Under the pieces are notes generated by a model. It was not told where the DNA came from. It was given only the letters and a program-made list of their open reading frames with translations, and made no database searches. From Caenibius tardaugens NBRC 16725 (GTDB lineage Bacteria; Pseudomonadota; Alphaproteobacteria; Sphingomonadales; Sphingomonadaceae), in contig NZ_CP034179.1 in NCBI RefSeq assembly GCF_003860345.1, positions 1,906,001 through 1,970,000 on the forward strand: DNA of 64,000 bases. Direction: 5' to 3'. Every line of letters starts with the position of its first letter. Position 1 is the first letter of the stretch. The position numbers were made by a program, and so were the translations under genes. Positions 36,073 to 44,364 of the stretch are shown one piece after another.

Positions 36073-36856
36073 ATGCCAACTGCCAGCGATTGGCGGTCGC
36101 AAGCGATCGCCGAGCAAACCGCCCATCTCGATTACGCCGATTTCGCGCAGGAGTTTCTGCGCTTCAACGCGACCTATCGGCGCGAATATGACGACATGGC
36201 CTGCGCGCTGACGCCGGGTACGCCGGGGGATGCTGATCGCACGGCGTTCGCCCGCCGATGGGGGTTGGTGTTTCCCTTTCGACCCTTATGTCCCGGCTGC
36301 CCGGTCTCCGGCGCTCTGGCGGCCTGAGAACGCTCCCGGAACCGTCGCGCTCCATCCGGCGCCGGCGGGCTGTGCATCAGCAGCCGCGATCGACCCAAAT
36401 GCCCTCGGCCCTGTCCTCGCCGATCAGGAAGATGCGAGTGGCCGCCACCTGGTGATTGACGATCCCGGCGGACGCCTGCGTCTCTGGTTCGCCGATCCGC
36501 GGCAATGTTCCGGCCTCGTCATCCTGGTTGCACCCGACGCTGACTATCCGCTGCGCCGCGCGGCGGCTGACCGGGCTGCGCGCCGCTTTCGGGGCGCACC
36601 GGCGGGCCCGCAGCCACGCGCGTTTCTACCGACCGATTTCCAGCGCCATCGCCTGACCATGCTGTTGCGTCTGCTGGAACTGCTCGCGAGCGGCCTCAGC
36701 ACCCGCGAAATTGCAGACGAGGTTGTCTATCCTCGCCATGGTCTTCATGGGGCGGAATGGCGTTCGGCCAACGAGCGCCGCCAGGTCCAGCGGCTGCGAG
36801 ACGAAGCCGTCCATCTCACCGAAACAGGCTATCTGGAGCTGTTGCGTGGTCGATAG
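36073..36856 (+). pseudogene. DUF6499-DUF2285 regulator interrupted by a +1 frameshift
   Basis: Codons from ATG 36073 encode the N-terminal 'transcriptional regulator-like' domain (DWRSQAIAEQ, FAQEFLRFNATYRREYDDM, FARRWGLVFPF) and then go out of frame near 36277-36281. The +1 frame continues exactly where the family does (DPYVPAARSPALWRPENAPG) and runs to 36856 with a complete DUF2285 C-terminus (LSTREIADEVVYPRHG, LRDEAVHLTETGYLELL). One extra base in TTTCCCTTTCGACC explains it. It may be a real inactivating mutation, a sequencing error or a recoding site. Followed by the AlpA-like HTH and RepA genes. Confidence 0.75.
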
Positions 36857-36986
36857 TCGGGCTCCCGGTGCGACATTTATCGGTGCCCGTCTTTAGCCAC
36901 TCTCCCGGTGCGACGAGCATACGCCAGCCTTGTCTCCGCCACTACGCGCTCGCCCCACACGGCCTGCGCTTCAACGGAGACCGACA

Positions 36987-37250
36987 ATGCAGCCCAATCC
37001 CCCAGACGATGCGCCCCGCTTTCTGAGAACCCCCGACGCCGCGAAGCGCCTGGGTCTCTCGCCGCGCACGCTGGAGAAACATCGCTGCTTCGGCACCGGC
37101 CCCGTCTATCACAAGCTTGGTGGCCGTATCGTCTATACGGTTGCCGATATCGACGACTGGGCCGCGGCCGGGATGCGGCGTTCCACTTCCGATCCGGGAC
37201 CGGGTATCGCCACGACGCGGCGACAGGCTGCAATGGGGCGCGGTCGGTAA
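36987..37250 (+). CDS. AlpA/excisionase-like helix-turn-helix protein
   Basis: An 87-residue MerR-like HTH of the AlpA/Xis type: RFLRTPDAAKRLGLSPRTLEKHR, then GPVYHKLGGRIVYTVADIDDWAAAG, the usual wing and recognition pattern. Two bases separate its stop from the repA start, so they are one operon. In ICEs and plasmids this gene routinely precedes repA. It may regulate repA or assist excision. Confidence 0.85.
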   Translation: MQPNPPDDAPRFLRTPDAAKRLGLSPRTLEKHRCFGTGPVYHKLGGRIVYTVADIDDWAAAGMRRSTSDPGPGIATTRRQAAMGRGR

Positions 37251-37252
37251 TC

Positions 37253-38125
37253 ATGCCGGGTATCCGCCACCCATCCCGGCAGCTCGATCTGTTCCGACCG
37301 ATCTCAGGGGATATTGCCCCGCGTGACGCCCAGGACCTGATGAGCTGGCCTTTCTTCTCGCTCGCCAAGAGCAAGCGGGTCGCACCGATATTGTTCCGCA
37401 TGGGCGACGTATCGATCCATGTCGAAGCGACGCCCGAACATGGCATGGCGACCATCTGGGATGCCGATATCCTGATCTGGGCCGCAAGCCAGATTGTCGA
37501 AGCCCATGATGCAGGTCTGCCGACCTCGCGCCTCATTGCGGCAACCCCTTATGACATCCTGACCTTCACCCGGCGGGGCACTGGCAAGGCTAGCTATGAG
37601 CGGCTGCGCGCCGGTCTGGACCGGCTCCAGTCAACGACGATCGCCACGAGTATCCGCCAGTCCACTCAGCGCCGACGCCATCGCTTCTCCTGGATCAATG
37701 AATGGCGCGAGCGCCTCGACGGGAAAGGTCGCGCGCTCGGCATCGAGATGATCGTGCCCGACTGGTTCTATGCCGGGTTGCTGGATCACGCGCTCGTACT
37801 CACCATCGACCGCGCCTATTTCTCGCTCACGGGCGGACTGGAACGCTGGCTCTATCGCCTCGTCCGCAAGCATGGCGGGCGCCAGGAACATGGGTGGAGT
37901 TTCGACGTCGCCCATCTCCATCTGAAGTCTGGCGTCCTCTCGCCGCTCAAGCGCTTCAGCTTCGAACTGCGCGATATCGTTCGCCGCCAACCGCTTCCCG
38001 GATACCGGCTGACCCTCAGTTTCGAACTCGGCCGCCAGCGGCTGAACTTCGCGCCGATCCCCATCCATCCGCTCGACGCCGCCATGCGGCGAATGGGCTA
38101 TCCGCCTGTGGATAAGTTGCCATGA
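37253..38125 (+). CDS. repA: Replication initiator protein A (RepA-like)
   Basis: A 290-residue initiator of the RepA type found on alphaproteobacterial plasmids and Tn4371-like ICEs. Characteristic segments: RQLDLFRPISGDIAPRDAQDLMSWPFFSL, ATPYDILTFTRRGTGKASYERL, FSWINEWRERLD, YFSLTGGLERWLYRLVRKHGG and FELRDIVRRQPLPGYRL. The final codons contain a perfect DnaA-box consensus (38107-38115), and iteron-like repeats follow directly. It probably supports rolling or theta replication of the excised ICE. Confidence 0.9.
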   Translation: MPGIRHPSRQLDLFRPISGDIAPRDAQDLMSWPFFSLAKSKRVAPILFRMGDVSIHVEATPEHGMATIWDADILIWAASQIVEAHDAGLPTSRLIAATPYDILTFTRRGTGKASYERLRAGLDRLQSTTIATSIRQSTQRRRHRFSWINEWRERLDGKGRALGIEMIVPDWFYAGLLDHALVLTIDRAYFSLTGGLERWLYRLVRKHGGRQEHGWSFDVAHLHLKSGVLSPLKRFSFELRDIVRRQPLPGYRLTLSFELGRQRLNFAPIPIHPLDAAMRRMGYPPVDKLP

Positions 38126-38290
38126 GACACGGACTATCAGGAACCGCAACTATCGGACGATCGGGAACCCGATCCTCGGACTATCGGGAACCGAAACAGG
38201 GTATAAGATTATGGAATCATTGCGCAATTCCGCCCCTTAACATTGCTAACTCTGAATCCTTCGGATTCATGCTAACGCGCAGCTTGCCTG
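38107..38290. other. Candidate origin of vegetative replication (oriV)
   Basis: TGTGGATAA (complement of the DnaA box TTATCCACA) lies at 38107-38115 within the end of repA. Repeats follow with consensus ACTATCRGGAACCG: full copies around 38133-38146 and 38180-38193, partial copies between them (AACTATCGGACG, CGATCGGGAACCCG). The rest is AT-richer and contains the hairpin GAATCC-TTC-GGATTC (38254-38268) flanked by two TGCTAAC repeats, before parA. The order DnaA box, iterons, AT-rich stretch matches a theta-type origin. The hairpin may be a parA operator or partition site. Confidence 0.6.
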
Positions 38291-38303
38291 TGGACGAAAC
38301 GCG

Positions 38304-38942
38304 ATGATCGTCGCGTTGCTCAATCAGAAGGGCGGCGTCGGCAAGACGACCCTCGCGCTCCATCTGGCGGGCCAGTGGGCGATCACCGGCAAGCGTGTCC
38401 TGCTGATCGATGCCGATCCGCAGGGTTCAGCCCTGGACTGGGCGCAAGAGCGTGCATCGCAAGGCCTACCCCGGCTGTTCAGCGTGGTGGGTCTTGCACG
38501 CGACACGCTGCACCACGAGGTGCCCGAGCTGGCGCGCAGTGTCGACCATGTGGTGATCGACGGACCGCCGCGCGTGGCGGGGCTGTTGCGCTCCGCTTTG
38601 CTTGCCGCGGATCTCGTCCTCATCCCCGTGCAGCCTTCGCCGCTTGATGGCTGGGCATCGGCCGAGATGCTGGCGCTGCTCGACCAGGCACGCATCTTCA
38701 AGCCCGACATCAGGGCGCATTTCGTCCTCAACCGCTATCCCGCCCGCACGCTGATCGGACGCGCCACCGTGGACAGCCTTGCTGACCACAACCCGACCTT
38801 GTTGGCGGAACATATCGGCCAGCGGGTCATCTTCGCGGATGCGCTGCGGACCGGGCGCCTTGCCGCCGAACTGTCCCCCGACAGCATCGCCGCACACGAG
38901 ATTGCCGCATTAGCGCAGCAGGTCGGGAATCTCCCATCATGA
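38304..38942 (+). CDS. parA: ParA family ATPase
   Basis: A 212-residue partition ATPase of the short (type Ib) kind, without an N-terminal HTH. The deviant Walker A KGGVGKTT lies at residues 9-16; the [11 protein letters not shown] Walker A' and VVIDGPPR Walker B motifs follow. ATG 38304. Its stop overlaps the ATG of the RHH partner gene (ATGA). Together with repA and the origin region it forms the ICE replication and maintenance module. Confidence 0.95.
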   Translation: MIVALLNQKGGVGKTTLALHLAGQWAITGKRVLLIDADPQGSALDWAQERASQGLPRLFSVVGLARDTLHHEVPELARSVDHVVIDGPPRVAGLLRSALLAADLVLIPVQPSPLDGWASAEMLALLDQARIFKPDIRAHFVLNRYPARTLIGRATVDSLADHNPTLLAEHIGQRVIFADALRTGRLAAELSPDSIAAHEIAALAQQVGNLPS

Positions 38943-39199
38943 GCGGGCTGGGAAAATCGTCCCGACGCTTTGCAGCGCGCCCGCGCAACGTCGATGCTTG
39001 GATTTCCGCAGGCGATGGGAAGCCACCGGCGCCGCGGTCGCGAAGCGTCAACACCGCGCGGCTCACCATCGACGTGACACCCGAACTGCGGAAGCGGATC
39101 AAGCTGGCGGCGCTTCAGCGCGGGCTGACACTGGCCGATCTGTTGCGCGCGATGCTGGCCGAGGCTTTCCCCGACGAAGATCAGGGGAGCGCGCCATGA
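38939..39199 (+). CDS. Ribbon-helix-helix ParA partner (ParG-like)
   Basis: An 86-residue basic protein: a disordered N-terminus, then a RHH fold in [19 protein letters not shown] followed by [16 protein letters not shown] short RHH protein coupled to type Ib ParA normally plays the ParB/ParG centromere-binding role. ATGA overlaps on both sides (parA before, DUF2840 after) show tight coupling. Confidence 0.82.
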   Translation: MSGLGKSSRRFAARPRNVDAWISAGDGKPPAPRSRSVNTARLTIDVTPELRKRIKLAALQRGLTLADLLRAMLAEAFPDEDQGSAP

Positions 39200-39672
39200 T
39201 CGCCGTTCGCGATGATCGCACCCGCGTCGATCTGCTGTGGATCGAAAAGAAGATCGAGCGCTGGATATGCTTCGGGCGACCGGTCGAGGATCAGATACTC
39301 GACCGTCGTCGCCGCCGCCTCGGCTTCGCGCCCGACAGCCTGTTCGCCTTCGTGCGCTGGGCGTCCAACGACTTCGGAACGGTCGTTTCCCGCATCGACA
39401 TCCTGCGCGCCGTCCTGCCGGGCGAGCCCTATCAGACCGTGCCCGGCGTCGATCCTGGCGGTGACATTCTGCTGCGGGTTTCCGGCTGGCCCAAGGTGCA
39501 GCGGGTGTTCGAAGCGATCGACGCGGTGGACGCACTCGGCATCGACCCCGCCGACACGGCGCCGGACCATTGGCGCCACGTCCATAATCGCCTCGACGCG
39601 CGCGAGACGCCGCGTCCCTACACCCTGGAGCGCCACCGCGCCTGGCTCGCCCGCAAAGGCTCCCTGCAATGA
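39196..39672 (+). CDS. DUF2840 family protein
   Basis: A 158-residue DUF2840 protein, a family known mostly from this position between parA and traF in ICEs and plasmids. Typical segments: ERWICFGRPVEDQILDRRRR, FAFVRWASNDFGTVVSRIDIL, and TLERHRAWLARKG. Function is unknown. ATGA overlaps with both neighbours place it inside the parA-traF operon. Confidence 0.88.
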   Translation: MIAVRDDRTRVDLLWIEKKIERWICFGRPVEDQILDRRRRRLGFAPDSLFAFVRWASNDFGTVVSRIDILRAVLPGEPYQTVPGVDPGGDILLRVSGWPKVQRVFEAIDAVDALGIDPADTAPDHWRHVHNRLDARETPRPYTLERHRAWLARKGSLQ

Positions 39673-40250
39673 CCTGTCATAGAAAAACGCTCGCGCTCGC
39701 TGTCGTCGCGGTGAGTCTCATCGGCATCTCGATGTGGATCGACCCGCCGCCGCGCTTGATCTGGAACGCCAGCTCCAGCGTCCCGATCGGCTTCTACCGC
39801 GTGCGTGTCGGCGAGCCGGTATCGCGCGGCGATCTTGCCGTCGTGGCGCCGCCGCCGGCCATCGCCCGGTTCCTCGACAAGGGTGGGTATCTGCCGCTCG
39901 GCCTGCCGCTCCTCAAGCGTGTCGCGGCGCTCCCCGGACAGAAGGTCTGCCGGATCGGCGACACGATCATCATCGACGGCGATGCGACCGCACTGGCGCA
40001 GAGAACCGACCGCCTCGGCCGTTTGCTGCCCGTCTGGTCCGGCTGCCGAACGCTCACAGCGGATCAGCTTTTTTTCCTCAACGCCGACCGCGAGGACAGC
40101 CTCGACGGCCGCTATTTCGGGCCGCTTCCCGCCGCGACCGTGATCGGACGGGCGACGCCGATGAGCGCGCAGCCTGCCGCGATTTCATTTTCACCCCGCC
40201 AAGCAAAGGAGACTGGCAATGCAACCCAATATCTTCAAACGCACCGATGA
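39669..40250 (+). CDS. traF: TraF-type S26 signal peptidase
   Basis: A 193-residue inner-membrane serine peptidase. The N-terminal anchor is LALAVVAVSLIGISMWI; the catalytic Ser is in SSSVPIGFYR and Lys in LLKRVAALPG, followed by the RYFGPLPAATVIGRA end-signature. TraF of RP4 matures and cyclises the TrbC pilin; a TrbC gene is present at 47976, so the same role is likely. It overlaps the DUF736 gene downstream by 32 bases. Confidence 0.92.
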   Translation: MTCHRKTLALAVVAVSLIGISMWIDPPPRLIWNASSSVPIGFYRVRVGEPVSRGDLAVVAPPPAIARFLDKGGYLPLGLPLLKRVAALPGQKVCRIGDTIIIDGDATALAQRTDRLGRLLPVWSGCRTLTADQLFFLNADREDSLDGRYFGPLPAATVIGRATPMSAQPAAISFSPRQAKETGNATQYLQTHR

Positions 40251-40554
40251 CGGCTATACGGGCCGCATCCGATTGTTCGGCATCGACGAGGTTGTCAGCC
40301 TCGTTCCCGCCGAACCGAGTGATGCAGACAAGGCGCCGGATTTCCGCGTCCTGCTCGACGACGAACATGGCCCGAGAGTCGGCGCCGCATGGAAGGATGT
40401 CGGCGAACGCGCGGGCGACTATGTCTCGCTGGAGCTCGAGAGCCCGCTGTTTGCCGGCCAGAACCTGCGCGCTCATCTCTTCCGCACCGATGACGATGGG
40501 ACCGCGTTCCGGCTGTCGATCAGCCGCCCGCGTGCCCGCGAAGAACGGGGCTGA
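40219..40554 (+). CDS. DUF736 family protein (copy 2)
   Basis: A 111-residue DUF736 protein (GYTGRIRLFGIDEVVSLVP, KAPDFRVLLDDEHGPRVGAAWKD, YVSLELESPLFAGQNLRAHLF). It starts inside the 3' end of traF with its own good Shine-Dalgarno (AAAGGAGA). Diverged from the copy at 20245: similar in the KAPDFRV core, different elsewhere. Function unknown; the family is strongly tied to conjugative elements. Confidence 0.88.
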   Translation: MQPNIFKRTDDGYTGRIRLFGIDEVVSLVPAEPSDADKAPDFRVLLDDEHGPRVGAAWKDVGERAGDYVSLELESPLFAGQNLRAHLFRTDDDGTAFRLSISRPRAREERG

Positions 40555-40558
40555 TCCG

Positions 40559-41287
40559 ATGCGCCCGCGCCGCTGTTCTGCGTGTCGACGGGCGCTGTCG
40601 CTGGTGTTGTTCGCCTGTCTTGCGAGCGCACCGGCGACGGCTTTCGCCCGTCCCAAGGACGAGCCGTCCGCCAGATCATCGCCTGTCTCGCCGATCGCCG
40701 CCCATGTCGCCGAGGCGTCTCGCCGCTTCGCGATCCCGGAACGCTGGATATGGGCGGTCATGCGCGTCGAAAGCGCGGGCGATGTGACCGCGATCTCGCA
40801 CGCTGGCGCCATGGGCCTGATGCAGATCATGCCCGGCACCTGGACGGAACTTCGTGCGCGTTACCGTCTCGGTCGCAACCCCTATGATCCCCGCGACAAC
40901 GTCATTGCAGGCACCGCCTATCTGCGCGAATTGCATGATCGCTACGGCAATCCGACCGCAATGCTGGCCGCGTACAATGCCGGGCCTGGCCGCTATGATG
41001 AACATCTGGCAACTGGCCGGCCCCTGCCTAGAGAGACGCGCGCCTATCTTGCCATGCTCACGCCGATGGTCGGCAGTGCGCCCGGTCGCATTGCCTCCGG
41101 CTCGCCCGCCGATGCGCTCGCCTGGACTCATGCGCCGCTCTTTTCGCGTCCTGTGAACGTCGCCTCTGGCGCAGTCCCCGATCCGTCAGCCGCGCCGCAG
41201 GACCATGCCGGAGATGCGCCTGAAGCAGACGCCTTGGAAGTCGGAGACGGTCTGTTCGTTCCTCTTTCCGGTCAACAGCCGTCATGA
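40559..41287 (+). CDS. Soluble lytic transglycosylase (conjugation-associated)
   Basis: A 242-residue exported SLT-family enzyme. A signal sequence (ALSLVLFACLASAPATAFA) precedes the SLT domain with MRVESAGDVTAIS (catalytic Glu), GAMGLMQIMPGTW and MLAAYNAGPGRYDEHL. It locally opens peptidoglycan for assembly of the type IV secretion channel, as VirB1/TrbN-type proteins do. A Pro/Ala-rich tail follows the domain. It starts four bases after the DUF736 stop, within the same operon. Confidence 0.9.
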   Translation: MRPRRCSACRRALSLVLFACLASAPATAFARPKDEPSARSSPVSPIAAHVAEASRRFAIPERWIWAVMRVESAGDVTAISHAGAMGLMQIMPGTWTELRARYRLGRNPYDPRDNVIAGTAYLRELHDRYGNPTAMLAAYNAGPGRYDEHLATGRPLPRETRAYLAMLTPMVGSAPGRIASGSPADALAWTHAPLFSRPVNVASGAVPDPSAAPQDHAGDAPEADALEVGDGLFVPLSGQQPS

Positions 41288-41456
41288 GGCGCGCGCTCGC
41301 AGGCAGGCGTAATCAGGCGCGCAATGGCGGTCCCTATAGTGGAAGGTGCTGGGCAAGCAGAGAAAAGGAGGAGGCACGGCAAGATAAAAGGACCGCCAGC
41401 AGGCCGGGTCCAGATGGTTGGTTGGATGGGGTTTTTGCGTATGGCTCATTGAGAAG

Positions 41457-41513
41457 CCTGCCAGCTTCCTTTTCTGAAACTGCCGATTTTGCCGCAGTTC
41501 TGCGTCTGGCAGG
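41457..41513. other. Candidate origin of transfer (oriT) inverted repeats
   Basis: CCTGCCAG (41457-41464) is complementary to CTGGCAGG (41506-41513). Nested inside, AACTGC (41478-41483) pairs with GCAGTT (41494-41499). The nested palindrome lies 28 bases upstream of the relaxase start, in the only noncoding gap (41288-41540) of the transfer module. Relaxases commonly nick next to such repeats beside their own gene. No nic site could be recognised. Confidence 0.45.
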
Positions 41514-41540
41514 CGATTCCGCCATTGGCTTCAGCACCCG

Positions 41541-43304
41541 ATGAGCGACCGCGACGACGAGTTCGAAGTCAGACCGGGACGGTCACGCGACGGCGGGACA
41601 AAAGGCCGGCAAGCCAAGTCCTTCGTCGGTCAGGTCATGCGCGCGGCGAACAAAGGAGGTCGCGGCGGGCACAGTGGGCGGACCTATACTCCTCACCGGA
41701 AAGGGGGCAGCGTTTCCCGCTTCGGGCGCGGCAGGGTGACTGCCCCCCGTCGCGCGCGCCGGGCGACCGATCGGCGCGTCGTCGTCAAGATGCGGATTGT
41801 ACGGCATCAGGGCTCCAGGTTCCGGGCGGCGCCACTGGCGCGGCACGCCAACTATCTCGAACGCGAAGGTGTGACCCGTGACGGCACGCCGGGCCGATCG
41901 TTCGACGCGGCTGGCGATCAGGCCAACGGGAACGCCTTTGCCGATCGCTGCGAGGATGATCGCCATCATTTTCGCATGATCATCTCGCCAGAGGATGCGC
42001 GGGAGATGGACGACCTGCGGGCCTTTACCCGCGAGTTGATGGCGGACGCGCAGCGCGACCTTGGCACATCGCTCGATTGGGTGGCGGTCGATCACTGGAA
42101 TACCGATGACCCTCATATCCATGTGCTGGTTCGGGGTCGCGGTGACGACGGCCGCGACCTCGTCATAAGCCGGGACTATATCAGCGAGGGCTTCCGCCAT
42201 CGGGCCGAAGATCGCGTGACCCTCGAACTGGGGCCACGGACCCAGCGCGAGATCCATGCGGCGCTCGGCCGCGAGGTGCAGGCCGATCGCTGGACCAGCC
42301 TCGATCGCAGCTTGCGGGATATCGCCGATCTCCACGGAGGCATTGTCGATCTGCGCCCGGACTCCAATGGACGCGGACCTGAGAACCGGCATCTTCTGGT
42401 GGGCCGCGCGCAGAAGCTGGAGGCCATGGGTCTGGTCGAACCGCTGGGGCCTGCGGCCTGGACTATGAAATCTGGTCTGGAGGAGAAGCTCCGCGATCTC
42501 GCTATTCGTGGTGACATCATCAAGACGATGCACAAGGCGATGGCGCGGGACACGGCGAACCCGGACGTGTCGCGCTTTGCGATCCATCATGGCCCGCCGG
42601 TCGATCCGGTGGTTGGGCGTCTGGTCGATCGCGGGCTTTACGACGAACTCAAGGGCAGCGCCTATGCTGTCGTCGATGGCGTTGATGGTCGCACCCATCA
42701 TCTTCGGTTTGAAGATATCGATATGACCGGCGACGCGAAGCCTGGCGCGATCGTCGAACTGCGCTCCTGGGAAGATGCGAGGGGGCAGCAACGCCATTCG
42801 CTCGCGACCCGATCCGATCTGTCGCTTGGAGAACAGATCACCTCCGATGGGGCGACCTGGCTCGATCGCAATCTAATCGCCCCGGAACGGCCCATATTGA
42901 GTGGCGGATTTGGCGCGGACGTCGCCGCAGCCATGGAGGCGCGCATCGATCATCTGGTCAATGAGGGACTGGCGGAACGGCGCGGCGCCCGCGTCATATT
43001 TGCCCGGGCGCTTATCCAGACGCTCAAGGAGCGCGAAATGCTCCACGTCAAGACGGACCTTGTTGACCGAACCGGCCTTGCGCCTCTGCCATCGAGGCCG
43101 GGTGATCATGTCGCGGGTATCTATCGCCAGCGCGTAACGCTGGCCTCGGGTAGGTTTGCCATGATCGACGATGGGCTGGGCTTCCAGCTCGTCCCCTGGC
43201 GGCCGGCGCTCGAACAGCATCTCGGTCGCCATGTCTCCGGTACGATGACGCCGGGCGGAGGCGTGGACTGGTCCTTCGGGCGACAGCGGGGATTGGGTTT
43301 GTAA
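41541..43304 (+). CDS. Conjugative relaxase (VirD2/DUF3363 type)
   Basis: A 587-residue relaxase that should nick oriT and pilot single-stranded DNA into the recipient. The basic N-terminus precedes the relaxase core: RHANYLEREG, FRMIISPEDAREMDDL, LDWVAVDHWNTDDPHIHVLVRG with the metal-binding HxH near residues 193-195. The C-terminal half is the DUF3363 region. This is the RlxS-like relaxase of Tn4371-type ICEs. It reads toward traG and the trb operon, with a vapBC module in between. Confidence 0.88.
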   Translation: MSDRDDEFEVRPGRSRDGGTKGRQAKSFVGQVMRAANKGGRGGHSGRTYTPHRKGGSVSRFGRGRVTAPRRARRATDRRVVVKMRIVRHQGSRFRAAPLARHANYLEREGVTRDGTPGRSFDAAGDQANGNAFADRCEDDRHHFRMIISPEDAREMDDLRAFTRELMADAQRDLGTSLDWVAVDHWNTDDPHIHVLVRGRGDDGRDLVISRDYISEGFRHRAEDRVTLELGPRTQREIHAALGREVQADRWTSLDRSLRDIADLHGGIVDLRPDSNGRGPENRHLLVGRAQKLEAMGLVEPLGPAAWTMKSGLEEKLRDLAIRGDIIKTMHKAMARDTANPDVSRFAIHHGPPVDPVVGRLVDRGLYDELKGSAYAVVDGVDGRTHHLRFEDIDMTGDAKPGAIVELRSWEDARGQQRHSLATRSDLSLGEQITSDGATWLDRNLIAPERPILSGGFGADVAAAMEARIDHLVNEGLAERRGARVIFARALIQTLKEREMLHVKTDLVDRTGLAPLPSRPGDHVAGIYRQRVTLASGRFAMIDDGLGFQLVPWRPALEQHLGRHVSGTMTPGGGVDWSFGRQRGLGL

Positions 43305-43393
43305 TGGCAAGCGTGCCCACGGCGAGCCGCGCTGACGCCAGCATTGAATTAGGCATCATTCGATGATAAATTCGTGCCTCACGTTGAAGGACT

Positions 43394-43597
43394 ATGAACA
43401 TGCGCACGACCATCGTGTTGGATGATGATTTGCTCGCCAAGGCTCAGGCCTTCACCGGGCTCAAGGAAAAGTCGCAGCTTGTGCGCGAAGCCTTCAAAGC
43501 GCTCATCGAACGCGAAAGCGCGCGGCGGCTTGCGTTGCTCGGCGGGAGCGAGTCTGATCTTGAGCTTCCGACGCGTCGCCGCTCGGTTGCGGAATGA
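43394..43597 (+). CDS. vapB: VapB-type antitoxin
   Basis: A 67-residue ribbon-helix-helix antitoxin (MRTTIVLDDDLLAKAQAFTGLKEKSQLVREAFKALIERE) of the VapB/DUF2191 type. ATG codons at 43394 and 43400 are both possible. Its stop overlaps the VapC start (ATGA), the standard coupling. It neutralises VapC and probably represses the operon. Works as an addiction module for the ICE. Confidence 0.9.
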   Translation: MNMRTTIVLDDDLLAKAQAFTGLKEKSQLVREAFKALIERESARRLALLGGSESDLELPTRRRSVAE

Positions 43598-43965
43598 TCC
43601 TGGTCGACAGCACGATTTGGGTCGACCACTTGCGGCGGACTGATCCAGCGCTCGTAGAGCGGCTGAATGCAGGTGTTGTATTCATCCACCCGTTCATCAT
43701 CGGCGAGATCGCGCTAGGCAGTCTGCGCCAGCGGGATGTGGTGCTATCCAGCTTGCGCGGGCTGCCAGGAGCAACGCAAGCGACCGACGATGAGGTGCAG
43801 ACCTTCATTGAGCAGCAGCCCCTGTACAGCCTCGGCATCGGTTACATCGACGCGCACCTCCTTACGTCCGTACGGCTCACCCCAGGAATGCGGCTGTGGA
43901 CACGAGACCGGAGACTGAATGAAATCGCGACACGTCTCGGCGTGGCAGAAGTCGCCGAACATTGA
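43594..43965 (+). CDS. vapC: VapC-type PIN-domain toxin ribonuclease
   Basis: A 123-residue PIN nuclease. The acidic active-site set is present: Asp5 in MILVDSTIWVDHL, Glu in FIIGEIALG, Asp in GYIDAHLL and Asp in LWTRDRRLNEIA. VapC toxins cleave specific tRNA or rRNA sites. Coupled with vapB, placed between the relaxase and traG genes, an insertion that separates the transfer module. Confidence 0.92.
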   Translation: MILVDSTIWVDHLRRTDPALVERLNAGVVFIHPFIIGEIALGSLRQRDVVLSSLRGLPGATQATDDEVQTFIEQQPLYSLGIGYIDAHLLTSVRLTPGMRLWTRDRRLNEIATRLGVAEVAEH

Positions 43966-44213
43966 AGTCGGGGGAACCGGAGTTCGAATTGGAACGGCCA
44001 ATCCAGCTTTGCGAAATCGGCCGAGACCTAGAGCGCATATTTCGCGACGTAGCGACGGGCGCAAGTTACGTCGTCATCTCCAACGGGTCAGTTCGAGCGC
44101 GGATTGTTCCCTGGACGCCGCCCCCGGACACCGTTCGTCATCTTCTGGCATTCGTTAAAACCCTGCCAAACCGACATTGCGGCCGGCATGAGCGCGGAAA
44201 CCTCTACGACTGA
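43962..44213 (+). CDS. Possible Phd/YefM-like antitoxin, orphan
   Basis: An 83-residue frame with a Phd-like core: QLCEIGRDLERIFRDVATGASYVVISNGSVRARIVPW resembles the prevent-host-death pattern (helix, then 'vvisrnGkpvArivp'). The start would be a TTG overlapping the VapC stop. There is no toxin downstream and the C-terminus is unusual, so it may be a remnant of a second toxin-antitoxin module. Confidence 0.45.
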   Translation: MKSGEPEFELERPIQLCEIGRDLERIFRDVATGASYVVISNGSVRARIVPWTPPPDTVRHLLAFVKTLPNRHCGRHERGNLYD

Positions 44214-44364
44214 CCTCGTACTAATGGCGTGTGCAGATAAGCGAATACGCCATCGTTTCTATTTGCGCGACCACCTTTCTATTCCTACGCAAAACTACGC
44301 CAAGGCATTGTAATAACATAGTTTCAATCCCGACCTTCTGGCTTTTGGCCGGAAAGGAAAGGAT

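Noticed and set aside
36908-37252. Extended N-terminus of RepA upstream of 37253
   Set aside because: The extension overlaps the AlpA-like HTH gene in another frame and has low-complexity composition; ATG 37253 fits the family start.
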